From the NCBI RefSeq assembly GCF_001442755.1, contig NZ_CP006367.1:2232001-2296000 (forward strand): a DNA stretch of 64,000 nucleotides, written 5' to 3'. Of this stretch, positions 17,422 to 25,979 are shown one piece after another. A program made the translations under genes and the position numbers. The first letter of the stretch is position 1. Every line of letters begins with the position of its first letter. Under the pieces are notes generated by a model. It made no database searches, was not told the origin of the DNA, and was given only the letters and a program-made list of their open reading frames with translations. The DNA is from Aureimonas sp. AU20. Its GTDB lineage: Bacteria > Pseudomonadota > Alphaproteobacteria > Rhizobiales > Rhizobiaceae.

Positions 17422-18512
17422 GACGCCGGATGAGCGCACTCCTGCTCGCCGCCATGGCGGGCATGGCCACCTTGACCGGCGCGGCCTCGCCCGCTCTCGC
17501 CGCCGCGCCGCAAGCGGCGCTGACGGTCGAGCCGCAGGACTATCTGATCGGCGCCTGGGAGTTGTATCGCAGCCGCTTCGTCTCGCCCGAAGGGCGGGTG
17601 GTGGACGATGACAACGGCTCGATCAGCCACAGCGAAGGCCAGGGCTACGGCATGCTGCTGGCGGTCGCGGCCGGCGACCGGGCGAATTTCGACAAGCTCT
17701 GGTCCTGGACCCAGCAGGAATTGTTCATCCGCGAGGACGGGCTCGCCGCCTGGCGGTGGGACCCCGCCGCCTCGCCCCACATCACCGACCGGAACAATGC
17801 CAGCGACGGCGACATGCTGGTCGCCTGGGCCTTGCTGCGGGCGGCCGAGCGCTGGAACGTGCCGGAGTTCCGCAAGCGGGCCCGCACGATCAGCGATGCG
17901 CTGGCGGCCCATTCGGTCTCCGACGTGCGCGGGCGCAAGATGCTCATGCCGGCGGCGGAGGGTTTCGCCAAGGGTGAGCAGCCGGACGGGCCGGTGGTCA
18001 ACGCCTCCTACTGGATATTTCCCGCGATCGCGGAGCTCGCCACGATCTCGCCGGCGCTGGCCAAGGCCAAGCTAGGCGAAAGCGGAACCTGGCTCCTGCG
18101 CAAGGCCCGCTTCGGCCCGGCAAAGCTCCCCAGCGACTGGGTCTCGCTCGGGGCCTCCGACCCCGCGCCCGCCCGGTCCTTCCCCGCGAGCTTCGGCTAC
18201 AACGCGGTGCGCGTGCCTCTCTATCTTGCCTGGAGCCAGGACGCCGATCCCGCGCTTCTCAAGTCCTATGCCGACAGCTGGTCCGCCCAAGCGCCGGGCG
18301 CGCTCGGCACGGTGGACCTCCCGACGGGCGCGACGCTCGAACCGATGACGGCGCCGGGCTACGGCGCCATCGCCGATCTCGTGGCCTGCGCCAGCGGCGA
18401 GAGGCCGGCGCGCGCCGAGACCCGCAACTTCGTGCCGACCACCTACTATCCCAGCACGCTTCACCTCCTGAGCCTCTTGGCCTTTGCAGAAAGGTATCCC
18501 CGATGCCTGTGA
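17418..18512 (+). CDS. bcsZ: Cellulose-operon endoglucanase (glycoside hydrolase family 8), BcsZ
   Basis: A 364-residue secreted endo-beta-1,4-glucanase. The start is GTG 17418 overlapping the bcsB stop; this includes VRRRM as the positive n-region of the signal peptide, cut after ALA near residue 30. An ATG at 17430 would also give a signal peptide. GH8 signatures are visible: SEGQGYGMLLAV with the acid-catalyst Glu, NNASDGDMLVAWAL with the base-side Asp, and NASYWIFPAI. It trims or edits nascent cellulose in the periplasm. The final bases overlap the start of the next gene by 10 bp. Confidence 0.95.
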   Translation: MRRRMSALLLAAMAGMATLTGAASPALAAAPQAALTVEPQDYLIGAWELYRSRFVSPEGRVVDDDNGSISHSEGQGYGMLLAVAAGDRANFDKLWSWTQQELFIREDGLAAWRWDPAASPHITDRNNASDGDMLVAWALLRAAERWNVPEFRKRARTISDALAAHSVSDVRGRKMLMPAAEGFAKGEQPDGPVVNASYWIFPAIAELATISPALAKAKLGESGTWLLRKARFGPAKLPSDWVSLGASDPAPARSFPASFGYNAVRVPLYLAWSQDADPALLKSYADSWSAQAPGALGTVDLPTGATLEPMTAPGYGAIADLVACASGERPARAETRNFVPTTYYPSTLHLLSLLAFAERYPRCL

Positions 18513-20416
18513 AATCGCTTCTCCTGGGCTCCGCCGGCCTGCTCGTCGTCTTCCTGACGCCAGCCCATGCTCAGATATCGGTGCCCGATTTCGGCGGTGC
18601 CTCGCCCATGGCGCGGGCAGCGCCGGGCGGCGCCATGCCGGTTCTGGCGAGCGGCGCGCCCGCCGCGCCGAACTTCACAGCCGCACCCGCGCCGACCGCG
18701 ATCCCCAGCGCCACCACGCCGGCCCGCCCTGGCGCCAATCCGTTCGAGGCGGCCCCGGTGGCCGCGCCCGTGCCGCAGCCAGCCGCCGGCGGGGCCTCGC
18801 CCTTCACCCTTCAGGCGCCGGACGCGACGGCCAAGGACGTCGGCGCCGCGCCGAGCGGCCCGGACGAGAGCGGCCTTCGCTACTACGCCTCGCAGCGCGA
18901 CATGGCGCGGGTCGGCACTGAAATCCGCCGTTTGAAGTCGCTCTACCCCAATTGGCAGCCGCCGGCCGATCTCTTCGCCACCGGCGTCAAGATCAACGAG
19001 CAACCGATCTGGGACCTGTTCGGGGCCGGCGACTATGCCGGGGCCGACGCCCTGATGCGCAAGCTGCGGGCCGAGAATGCCGGCTGGGAGCCCTCCGCCG
19101 ATCTCACCGAGAAGCTGGGCGACGCGCAGGCACGCGCGGCGATAACTGCAGCTGCCGATAGCGGACAATGGCAGGTGGTGGTGGATCAGGCGCGCCAGCG
19201 CCCCGGGCTTCTCACCTGCGCCCATATCGACATTCTCTGGACGCTGGGTGAGGCCCTGACGCGCAGCGGCGACCCCGCCCATTCCTACGAGGCCTATTCG
19301 TACATTCTCGGCAATTGCGACGGCGAGGCCGAGCGCCTCGCCACCGTTCAGAAGGCGAGCGCCGTTCTGCCGCCGCAGGGGGCCGAAGCGCTGGCCGCGC
19401 TGGGCCGGCGCATGCCCGACGGGCGGGGCGAGTTCGACACGCTGCGCTTCGACAATCTGCGCGGGCAGATGGGCCGCGTCGCCTCGCGCGAAAGCGCCTC
19501 GCTTCCCGACCCCGCCAATCTGAAGGCCTTCGCCGACTATATCGGCAAGAGCCGCTCGGCGAGCGACGCGGCGCTGTTCGGCTGGTACTTCTTCGGCCAG
19601 GGCCAGTGGAAGGACGCCAACGGCTGGTTCAAGGCCGCCGCGCAGCTCGACACCGACCCCAAGCATGTCGAGGGTCAGATCCTCTCGCTGCGCAACGACG
19701 GCGCGCTCGATGCGGCGACGAGCCTTGCCTACGACAATCGCGACCGCTCGCCCGAGATCGCCAAAATCTTCGTGGAGATGGTGTCGGAGCGCCTGACATC
19801 GGACAAGCTGACGCCGCCGGACGCCGACATGCTGGCGCGCTTTTCCGCCGTGGTGGAGGCGAGCCGTTCCGCGCTCGGCGCGCAGTCGCTCGGCTGGTAC
19901 AAGCTGGGCCAGGCCGACACGGACGGCGCGCGCAGCTGGTTCCGCAAGTCGATCGACTGGGAGGCGACCAGCGAGGGCGTCATGGGCCTCGCGGTGGTCG
20001 CCGCGCGCACCAAGGACAAGGCGGCGCTGGACGCGGTGCAGACCGCCTATGCCGAGCGCTTCCCCGAAATCCGCGAGCTGAAGGCGATGGAGACGGCAAC
20101 GGCCCCGCGCGAGAAGGTCAAGGTTCGTCAGGTCGGCAAGCGGAGCGGGGGCGGGCGGGACAAGCTGCTCGCCCAGGCGCAGAGCCAGTTCGACGCGGGC
20201 GACTACACTTCGGCGCTGGCGACGCTCGACCAGCACGAGAAGACGCACGGGCACAATCGCGGCGCCGAGATCCTCAAGGGTTGGACCAATCTGAAGATGA
20301 GCCGCTATTCCGAGGCGCGCGCCATCTTCAAGGCCGAGGATAAGCGGGGTTCGAGCCGCGACACCCGCTTCGGCATCGGCGCGACCTTCAACTCGCAGTA
20401 CAATAGCTGGCGCTGA
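18503..20416 (+). CDS. TPR-repeat exported protein of the cellulose operon (BcsK/BcsC-like role)
   Basis: A 637-residue protein with signal peptide (SLLLGSAGLLVVFLTPAHAQ), a Pro/Ala-rich low-complexity linker to about residue 110, then helical repeats of TPR/Sel1 type (RRLKSLYPNWQPPADLF, GWYFFGQGQWKDANGWF, SLGWYKLGQADTDGARSWF, and a last one near YTSALATLDQHEKTHGHN). It lacks the C-terminal beta-barrel of enterobacterial BcsC, so it cannot itself be the outer-membrane pore. Rhizobial bcs operons are known to carry a TPR protein (named BcsK in some schemes); assigning that name here is tentative. It overlaps bcsZ by 10 bp and ends the operon. Confidence 0.75.
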   Translation: MPVKSLLLGSAGLLVVFLTPAHAQISVPDFGGASPMARAAPGGAMPVLASGAPAAPNFTAAPAPTAIPSATTPARPGANPFEAAPVAAPVPQPAAGGASPFTLQAPDATAKDVGAAPSGPDESGLRYYASQRDMARVGTEIRRLKSLYPNWQPPADLFATGVKINEQPIWDLFGAGDYAGADALMRKLRAENAGWEPSADLTEKLGDAQARAAITAAADSGQWQVVVDQARQRPGLLTCAHIDILWTLGEALTRSGDPAHSYEAYSYILGNCDGEAERLATVQKASAVLPPQGAEALAALGRRMPDGRGEFDTLRFDNLRGQMGRVASRESASLPDPANLKAFADYIGKSRSASDAALFGWYFFGQGQWKDANGWFKAAAQLDTDPKHVEGQILSLRNDGALDAATSLAYDNRDRSPEIAKIFVEMVSERLTSDKLTPPDADMLARFSAVVEASRSALGAQSLGWYKLGQADTDGARSWFRKSIDWEATSEGVMGLAVVAARTKDKAALDAVQTAYAERFPEIRELKAMETATAPREKVKVRQVGKRSGGGRDKLLAQAQSQFDAGDYTSALATLDQHEKTHGHNRGAEILKGWTNLKMSRYSEARAIFKAEDKRGSSRDTRFGIGATFNSQYNSWR

Positions 20417-20428
20417 GCAAGACCCCGA

Positions 20429-20469
20429 GACGCCCGGTCTCCCTCCCTTCGGGGACGGGGCCGGGCGTC
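20429..20469. terminator. Long hairpin between convergent genes
   Basis: GACGCCCGG and CCGGGCGTC pair perfectly around an inner CCC/GGG-rich loop. It lies between the end of the cellulose operon (20416) and the 3' end of the minus-strand hydrolase (20478), so it can serve both strands. Confidence 0.65.
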
Positions 20470-20477
20470 GCCCGCCC

Positions 20478-21256
20478 TCAGCCGGCCCGCATCGCAGCCC
20501 CTCGCGTCTCGATGGACGTGCCCATATCAGCGCGCTCCAGGAAGGCGAGGCTGGCTTCCAAAAGCGCGGTCGCGCCTGCCGCCACGAAGCGCGGCTCCAC
20601 ATCCTCCGCCTCGTTGTGGCTGATCCCGCCGCGGCAGGGGCAGAAGATCATCGCCGTCGGCGCGCAGCGCGCGACATGAAGCGCGTCGTGGAAGGCGCCC
20701 GAAATCAGGCGCAACGTGGGAAGACCGGCGCGGCCAGCGCCCGTCTCGATGACCTCCAGCATGGCCTCGGGGAAGGCGAGCGGCGGCATGTGGGCGAGAG
20801 GGCGGAAGGAGGCCGTGCATCGCGCCCGCTCGGCCTCGCGCATAGCGGCCTCCCGCACCCGCTGCTCCAGCGCCGCCAGACGCGCGGCGTCGGGATGGCG
20901 CAGATCCACCGTGAAGGTCACGCTTTCCGGCACGGCGTTGACGGAGCCGGGCGAGGCCTCGATCCGCCCCACCGTGAAGCGCGCTTGCGGATCGCTCGGC
21001 ATGACCTCGCCATGCAGCGTGGCGAGAAGCCGTGTTGCCGCCGCCAGCGGATCGCGCCGGAAGTCGAGCGGCGTCGTGCCGGCATGGGCGGCCTGCCCGG
21101 TGAGCGTGACCTCCAGCCAGACCGTGCCCTGGATACCCGTCACCACGCCGACCGGCACGTCCTCGCGCTCCAGGATCGGCCCTTGCTCGATATGAAGTTC
21201 GAGATAGGCGGCGATCGGGCTGCCGAGCGGCGCGAGCGGAACGAAGGGCCGCGCCG
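20478..21256 (-). pseudogene. M20-family N-carbamoyl amino-acid hydrolase/allantoate amidohydrolase, N-terminal half missing
   Basis: The frame carries the second half of a hydantoinase/carbamoylase-family (AmaB/AllC-like) enzyme: AAYLELHIEQGPILERE, GIQGTVWLEVTLTGQAAHAG, FTVDLRHPDAARL, SGAFHDALHVARCAPTAMIF and GGISHNEAEDVEP. The lid domain and the last metal ligand (SHNE) are there. The first roughly 170-200 residues, with the HxD and D-E-E-G metal ligands, are missing: upstream of about 21256 the sequence no longer matches, and the open frame continuing to 21476 reads unrelated residues. A catalytically dead remnant. Confidence 0.7.
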
Positions 21257-21600
21257 CTAGATGTTTAGTCCCGGCATTTGCTGGGGCGATGATCGTGGCG
21301 GGAACGTTCGCGGGGCTCCTGGCCGACCGCAGGGCGGGGTGAGGGCCGACAGTCGTCCCACAACCATCACTTGGTTGATCGTCCCGACGGGCGCGAACAG
21401 AGCTCTCGATCCCCATGCCATGCTTCCAGCCGCCTACGTCGCGGAGGGGGTCGACACGCTGGAGCGCGCAGACCACCCGTGCGGCGAAGCGCTGCTGGAG
21501 CGGAACGAGACACTGCGCTGGGCTGAGCGCAATGGTTCGTTCGACCAGTTTTTCGCGGCCATAGACCCAATCTTAAGCGGCGCTCTGAGCCGGCTGCGGA
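21257..21600. other. Junction segment of unrelated fragments
   Basis: No intact gene. On the plus strand, about 21268-21344 reads LVPAFAGAMIVAGTFAGLLA then DRRAG-stop, which looks like the last helix of a DMT/EamA-type permease. Another open stretch, 21420-21600 plus, includes AYVAEGVDTLERADHP with no recognised family. The segment sits exactly between the beheaded amidohydrolase and the epoxide hydrolase, so it is probably recombination debris. Confidence 0.4.
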
Positions 21601-22665
21601 TCAGAGCGCCAGGGCGCGCCGCAGATCCGAGACGTAGCGGTCCGGCTGCTCCCAGGCCGCAAAATGACCGCCGTCCGGATGCTCGACATACTCCTGGATG
21701 TTGACGAAGTGCGAGGCGAAGCTGCGCGGCACCACCTTGATGTCGTTCGCAAAGACGCCCAGCACCGTCGGTGTCGGAACGTACGGCACGGGATGCACGA
21801 ACTCGATGTATGGAGCGAAGGAGGTGCCGATGGTGCCGCTGAACCAGTACGCGCTGATCCAGGTCAGCACGTCGTCATTTGGGAACGGCGTTTCAGACCA
21901 ATCGCGCAGCTTCTCTGCCAGCCAGGCGGCAAGCCCGGCCGGCGAGTCCGCAAGGGCGACGGCCAGGGTGTGCGGCTTCGTCGACTGTTCGGCGATGTAA
22001 CCTCCCTCCTTGCGCTGCCAGACCGCCACGCGATCGAGGTAGGCAAGGTCGTCCGCATCGAGCTTCGAGCGGTCCGCGAAGACGGCATGCAGGGGCGAGA
22101 TGTTGGTCAGATGCAGAGCGGCGACGCAGTCGGGCTGCAGCATGGCAAGCTGCTCGGCTATATCGGCGCCCACATCGCCCCCCGACACCACGTAGCGCCG
22201 ATAGCCCAGCGAGCTCATCGCCTCAGCGACATGCGCCGCCATGTGCTTGACCGTCATGCCGGGCTTTGTCAGCGCAGGGGCGAAGGGAAAGCCCGGGAGT
22301 GCCGGCACGACCACGTTCACATCGCGTAGCAGGGGCAGGACACGCTCGAACCGCAGGATGGAGTCCGGCCAGCCGTGGAGAAGCAGCACGGTCGGCGCAT
22401 CTTCGATCGAGGCACGCTGATGCACGACCCTTAAGCCATGATCACCGCAACTCACGGTCTCCCACGGCAGGGAGAGGATGCGTGCTTCGTGGAGCCGCCA
22501 GTCGTAACCGTCGCGCCAGCGATTCAGCAGGGTTGCGAGGTAGTCGGCATCTATCCCACGGGTGGAACCCATACCGCTTGGAAGGCGCGCCCATCGTGTT
22601 GACGAAAGCCGATGGTGCAGGTCGATGATTTCGGAATCCGGGATAGGGAGCAGGGCGAGTGTCAT
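21601..22665 (-). CDS. Epoxide hydrolase (alpha/beta hydrolase with EHN domain)
   Basis: A 354-residue protein starting at ATG 22665 (MTLALLPIPDSEI). The N-terminal EHN module (LHHRLSSTRWARLP) precedes the alpha/beta-hydrolase core: LLLHGWPDS supplies the HGWP oxyanion motif, the nucleophile Asp is in SGGDVGADIAEQL, and the C-terminal His is in PDGGHFAAWEQP. This is the microsomal/juvenile-hormone epoxide hydrolase type, converting epoxides to diols. It is divergent from a TetR gene with two palindromes between, so local repression is likely. The longer frame upstream of 22665 overlaps the operators and is not the start. Confidence 0.85.
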   Translation of the reverse strand: MTLALLPIPDSEIIDLHHRLSSTRWARLPSGMGSTRGIDADYLATLLNRWRDGYDWRLHEARILSLPWETVSCGDHGLRVVHQRASIEDAPTVLLLHGWPDSILRFERVLPLLRDVNVVVPALPGFPFAPALTKPGMTVKHMAAHVAEAMSSLGYRRYVVSGGDVGADIAEQLAMLQPDCVAALHLTNISPLHAVFADRSKLDADDLAYLDRVAVWQRKEGGYIAEQSTKPHTLAVALADSPAGLAAWLAEKLRDWSETPFPNDDVLTWISAYWFSGTIGTSFAPYIEFVHPVPYVPTPTVLGVFANDIKVVPRSFASHFVNIQEYVEHPDGGHFAAWEQPDRYVSDLRRALAL

Positions 22666-22681
22666 GTGTACGATCATACAC
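22666..22681. promoter_or_regulatory. Palindromic operator 1 (GTGTA-N6-TACAC)
   Basis: A perfect inverted repeat, directly in front of the epoxide hydrolase start. The same half-sites recur at 22690-22707, with centres 25 bp apart. It is the probable binding site of the divergent TetR regulator. Confidence 0.65.
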
Positions 22682-22689
22682 AGTAGAAT

Positions 22690-22707
22690 GTGTATGTCCA
22701 TATACAC
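22690..22707. promoter_or_regulatory. Palindromic operator 2 (GTGTAT-N6-ATACAC)
   Basis: A perfect inverted repeat with the same GTGTA/TACAC half-sites as operator 1 but two bases more spacing. It lies 10 bp before the first possible start of the TetR gene. Two sites in a 52-bp divergent gap suggest co-repression of both genes. Confidence 0.65.
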
Positions 22708-22717
22708 TGGTTGATGT

Positions 22718-23308
22718 ATGGTCCTTGGCATGGCTTTTCGACCCGCAAGACCCAAAGACTCCGCGATGACGCGCGAGCGCATTCTCTCGGCGGCGCGCCG
22801 GGAATTCGCACGCGAGGGGTTCGGCGGTGCCAAGGTCCACGCGATCGCGGCGTCGTCGGGGGTGTCTCCCAACTTGATCACACGCTACTTCGGCAGCAAG
22901 AACGGCTTGTTCATTGCCGCCACCGATGTACGCTTGAATCTTGATGCGCGTCTCGAAGGCCCACGCGAAACGTTTGGAGAACGTCTCGCCAAGGCCATCG
23001 TTGATCGGTGGACATCCCAGGAAGGGGAGGATCCGCTTCTCGCCCTCCTGCGCGCGGCCGGTGAACACGCTCAAGCCGGAGCCGTGCTATCGACCTTCCT
23101 TGACGAGCAGTCCCTAGCGCCTTTGACACGCAGGCTCCTCCTCTACGGAATGAGCGAGGAGGAGGCCAATGCGCGTGCCCGATCCATAGACATCTTCGTT
23201 GTCGGGGTGACCACGCGCTATCGAATGCTGCGTGATCAGTTAGACGATGTGGATGCCTTGGAGCGTTGGATTGCCGGATCCATTCAGGCTCTCATTGACG
23301 TTGAGTAG
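22718..23308 (+). CDS. TetR-family repressor (divergent to epoxide hydrolase)
   Basis: A 196-residue TetR protein; ATG 22718 or ATG 22730 (MAFRPARPKDS) may be the start. The N-terminal HTH reads RERILSAARREFAREGFGG, IAASSGVSPNLITRYFGSK and NGLF, the standard TetR pattern. The C-terminal ligand domain (TetR_C-like, SLAPLTRRLLLYGMSEEE) is variable and does not reveal the effector. It probably represses itself and the epoxide hydrolase through the two palindromes; an epoxide or aromatic ligand is only a guess. Confidence 0.85.
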   Translation: MVLGMAFRPARPKDSAMTRERILSAARREFAREGFGGAKVHAIAASSGVSPNLITRYFGSKNGLFIAATDVRLNLDARLEGPRETFGERLAKAIVDRWTSQEGEDPLLALLRAAGEHAQAGAVLSTFLDEQSLAPLTRRLLLYGMSEEEANARARSIDIFVVGVTTRYRMLRDQLDDVDALERWIAGSIQALIDVE

Positions 23309-23480
23309 TGGCATCTTGGTATTTGATTCACTCTGGATGGGTCAGCCCGTCGGCGTACCGTCCCAAGGGCCACTCGACCCCGGCCAAGTTCGCAGATCAA
23401 CTCAGGAAGGCCCAGGAGTTCTTATGAAGCCAGGACCAGCAATGTCGAGACCCACAACACTCATCCAGTCGGAGGCTCTT

Positions 23481-24134
23481 TCAGGAAGAAATGTTCGCGT
23501 AAGGCGTTCCCTGAAGGGCCTCGATCGTTCCGGCGACCCCCCGGTCAACGAGGCGGAGGAAGACGCTTTTCGCCAGTTCAGCGTCACCTGTTGCACTCAG
23601 CTCGGTATGGGCTTGCACGAACGCGATGCTCCATGTCGCGGCGATCAATCCGGCGGCAAGGTGGGCGTCGGCATCGTCGTCGGGACGGCCTGCCTCATCG
23701 GCTAGCAGACCCGCCAACGCGCGGACGAAATCATCGCGCATCTGCCGCGCACGCGCTTTCAACGCCTCGCTTGCCAGCGCCGTTTCGACGAACATCCGGG
23801 TGTCCGTGAAGAGTGGGAAGGCGGCTTGTGGGCGTTCGACCATCCTGTGAGCGAGCCTCCCCAGAGCCTCGATCGGAGAGGTGTCAGGCGAGCGTGATCG
23901 GATGGCTTCGAAAGCCAGACTGCGCGCGTCCTGCTCGCGGTCGAAGAACATGTCCTCCTTGCGCGGGAAATGATTGAACACGGTCATGCGCCCGACATCT
24001 GCCGCCTCCGCGATCTCGTCGACCGTTACCCGGTCGAAGCCTCGCTCCATGAACAGGCGCGTCGCGACGTCGGAGATCGCCTGACGGGTCGCGAGACGCT
24101 TCCGGCTTCGCCGATCCAGCCCGGCGCTACGCAT
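23481..24134 (-). CDS. TetR-family repressor (divergent to FAD monooxygenase)
   Basis: A 217-residue TetR protein from ATG 24134. The HTH region is RQAISDVATRLFMERGFD, VDEIAEAADVGRMTVFNHF and PRKEDMFFD. The C-terminal domain contains GRLAHRMVERPQAAFPLF and an AAGLIAATWSIAFVQAH helix. It is divergent from the monooxygenase at 24197 with a 62-bp A/T-rich gap holding a TATAC-TCG-GTATA palindrome, so it most likely controls that gene and itself. Confidence 0.88.
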   Translation of the reverse strand: MRSAGLDRRSRKRLATRQAISDVATRLFMERGFDRVTVDEIAEAADVGRMTVFNHFPRKEDMFFDREQDARSLAFEAIRSRSPDTSPIEALGRLAHRMVERPQAAFPLFTDTRMFVETALASEALKARARQMRDDFVRALAGLLADEAGRPDDDADAHLAAGLIAATWSIAFVQAHTELSATGDAELAKSVFLRLVDRGVAGTIEALQGTPYANISS

Positions 24135-24150
24135 ATATTGAAAACATAAT

Positions 24151-24163
24151 TATACTCGGTATA
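24151..24163. promoter_or_regulatory. Palindromic operator TATAC-TCG-GTATA
   Basis: A perfect 5-3-5 inverted repeat in the A/T-rich gap between the TetR gene and the FAD monooxygenase. It is short, but position and symmetry fit a TetR dimer site. Confidence 0.5.
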
Positions 24164-24196
24164 TCTATATCTCTCATCCAAATTGGAGGTGTTCTC

Positions 24197-25351
24197 ATGG
24201 CGTCGTCAACCACTAGGCTAGCCTCAGTCGTCTCGGATGACGCTGTGCTGGTCAGCGGTGCGGGTTTCGCTGGCCTTGCCACCGCCTATTGGCTGAGCCA
24301 GCTCGGATACCGTGTCACCGTGCTGGAGGCAGCACCGGGATTGCGGCGTGGGGGAACGCCGGTCGATATCGAGGGGGAGACGATCGACATCCTGACGCGC
24401 ATGGGACTGGCCGACGCGGTACGCGAAAAGGCGCTTCCTCCTCGCCGCTTCGAGTTCAAGGACGCGAACGACATAACCTTGGGCTCGGTCGGTGGCGGTG
24501 AGGAGACCTCGCGCGAGCGCTACGAAATCCACCGCGACGATCTGCTGGACATTCTTTTCAGTGCGGTGGCCGGCAAGATCGAGCTGCTGTTCGACCGGTC
24601 CATCGCTACCCTCGAGGAGGGGCCGGATAGCGCCGCCGTCACCTTCAATGACGGCGACCAGCGCGAGTTTGCGATGGTCTTCGGGTGTGACGGCAACCGA
24701 TCGAACACGCGCAGGCTGTTGTTCGGCGAGAGCGACCAGTTTGTCCACTTCATGGGCGGCTATATCTTCCTGAGGGTGGTTCCAAGCACCGGGCTGCTGC
24801 CCGAGAACGTGTCGCAGGTCTTCAGCGTGCCCGGTCGAATGGCGATGCTCAACGGCTATGACGACCGTACCGACATCGGGTTCTGCTTTCGGACCGAAGG
24901 CGAGATCGCATACGATTATCGCGACAAGGGGCAACAAGCCGGCCTGATCCGTGACCTGTTCGACGGGATAGGCTGGAAGGTGCCGGCCATGCTCGCAAGC
25001 GTTGAAGGGAACGACGATTTCTACTTCGACCGGATCAACCAGATCAGGATGCCGCGCTGGTCGCGCGGCCGCGTCGCGCTGGTAGGCGATTCGGGCTATT
25101 GCGTCTCACCTTTGGCGGGCTTCGGCGGTTCGATGGCGATCATCGGCGCAGGGCGCATGGCGGCCGCGCTGGAGCGGTATCCAGGCGATCATACCGCAGC
25201 CTTCTCCCATTACGAGGAAGAGCTGCGGCCGTTTGTCGAAGAGGTGCAGGAAAGGGCGGCTTTCGACGGTCTGTCGATGATGTGCCCGGCCGACGAGGCC
25301 GAACTCGCCGAGCGCGATCGAAAGATCGCTGCGGGTGACATCGGGTTTTAG
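24197..25351 (+). CDS. FAD-dependent monooxygenase (aromatic/TetX-like class A flavoprotein)
   Basis: A 384-residue enzyme from ATG 24197 with a GGAGGT ribosome site. The Rossmann FAD motif is VLVSGAGFAGLATAYWLSQL, the DG-type motif is MVFGCDGNRSNTRRL, and the second FAD motif is RVALVGDSGYCVSPLAGFGG. It has no covalent-FAD or membrane features. The family hydroxylates phenols, polyketides or tetracyclines with NAD(P)H and O2; the substrate cannot be read from sequence. Divergent TetR control suggests an inducible detoxification step. Confidence 0.85.
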   Translation: MASSTTRLASVVSDDAVLVSGAGFAGLATAYWLSQLGYRVTVLEAAPGLRRGGTPVDIEGETIDILTRMGLADAVREKALPPRRFEFKDANDITLGSVGGGEETSRERYEIHRDDLLDILFSAVAGKIELLFDRSIATLEEGPDSAAVTFNDGDQREFAMVFGCDGNRSNTRRLLFGESDQFVHFMGGYIFLRVVPSTGLLPENVSQVFSVPGRMAMLNGYDDRTDIGFCFRTEGEIAYDYRDKGQQAGLIRDLFDGIGWKVPAMLASVEGNDDFYFDRINQIRMPRWSRGRVALVGDSGYCVSPLAGFGGSMAIIGAGRMAAALERYPGDHTAAFSHYEEELRPFVEEVQERAAFDGLSMMCPADEAELAERDRKIAAGDIGF

Positions 25352-25381
25352 GCTGTTCCGATCGGCGCTTGTGCTTTCGAA

Positions 25382-25648
25382 AGCCTGCCATCCGTCTTGA
25401 CCGGGCGGTGTGTTTCGAAGCTTCGCGGCGATCAAAGCTCCGGTCCCAAAAGCACTGAACACGTTGGTAGAATCGATAGGATCGAAGGAATCCATCACGG
25501 TCGCATTCGCTAGATCGTCTAGCTTCTCCGGAAGGAAGGGATCGCTCGCCGCGACACGCCTTAGGTCTGCCAAATCCCAGAGGTCAATATCCAATCCACA
25601 GGCCTTTGAAGCGAGCTCACGCTCCCTGGCGTTGAGCTCGACAAACAC
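25382..25648 (-). CDS. Unrecognised fragment with coding look (possible broken gene)
   Basis: From a GTG at 25648 the minus strand reads VFVELNARERELASKACG, LDIDLWDLADLRRVAASD, PFLPEKLDDLANA and so on, with good amino-acid texture. The frame then runs into the antisense of the monooxygenase gene, where it makes no sense. Upstream, another minus frame (25755-25660: IGRIGASLVNVRELLSGGRY) seems to be its continuation after a frameshift near 25660. It may therefore be part of an older gene broken at both ends. No family is recognised. It fills the gap between the monooxygenase and the glpK fragment. Confidence 0.3.
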
Positions 25649-25736
25649 GATGAGCAGCCCCGCTCATAACGCCCGCCCGATAGCAGCTCTCGGACGTTAA
25701 CGAGGCTAGCACCAATACGACCGATCAGATCGCTCC

Positions 25737-25979
25737 GCCACCCGTCAGCCGCCACAGCAGGAAAGTGTCGACCGTTCCGAATGCGAGCCTTCCTCCCTCG
25801 GCGCTGGCTCGCGCACCTTCAACGTTGTCCAGGATCCAAGCGATCTTCGTCGCCGAGAAATAGGGGTCGAGCAGCAGGCCGGTCTTCTCCGAGACCATCG
25901 GCTCCAGCCTGTCGTCCTTCAGCGCCCGCCACCGTTCGGCGGTCCGGCGGTCCTGCCAGACGATCGCGGCATGGATCGG
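25737..25979 (-). pseudogene. glpK: Glycerol kinase, internal fragment
   Basis: About 81 residues in one minus frame: [40 protein letters not shown] and [17 protein letters not shown]. This is the unmistakable central part of GlpK, which includes the glycerol-contacting region around FSATK. Both the N-terminal ATP-binding part and the rest of the protein are absent; the reading changes to unrelated sequence at both ends. It marks a site where a core metabolic gene was destroyed by recombination, and its right end abuts the helicase remnant directly. Confidence 0.85.

Noticed and set aside
18461..20602. 713-codon open frame on the minus strand
   Set aside because: Antisense shadow of the TPR gene of the cellulose operon; Arg/Gly-rich, without motif or ribosome site.
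25106..25381. Continuation of the minus-strand frame under the FAD monooxygenase
   Set aside because: This part is exactly antisense to the conserved C-terminal region of the monooxygenase, so only the part beyond 25381 was kept as a possible fragment.
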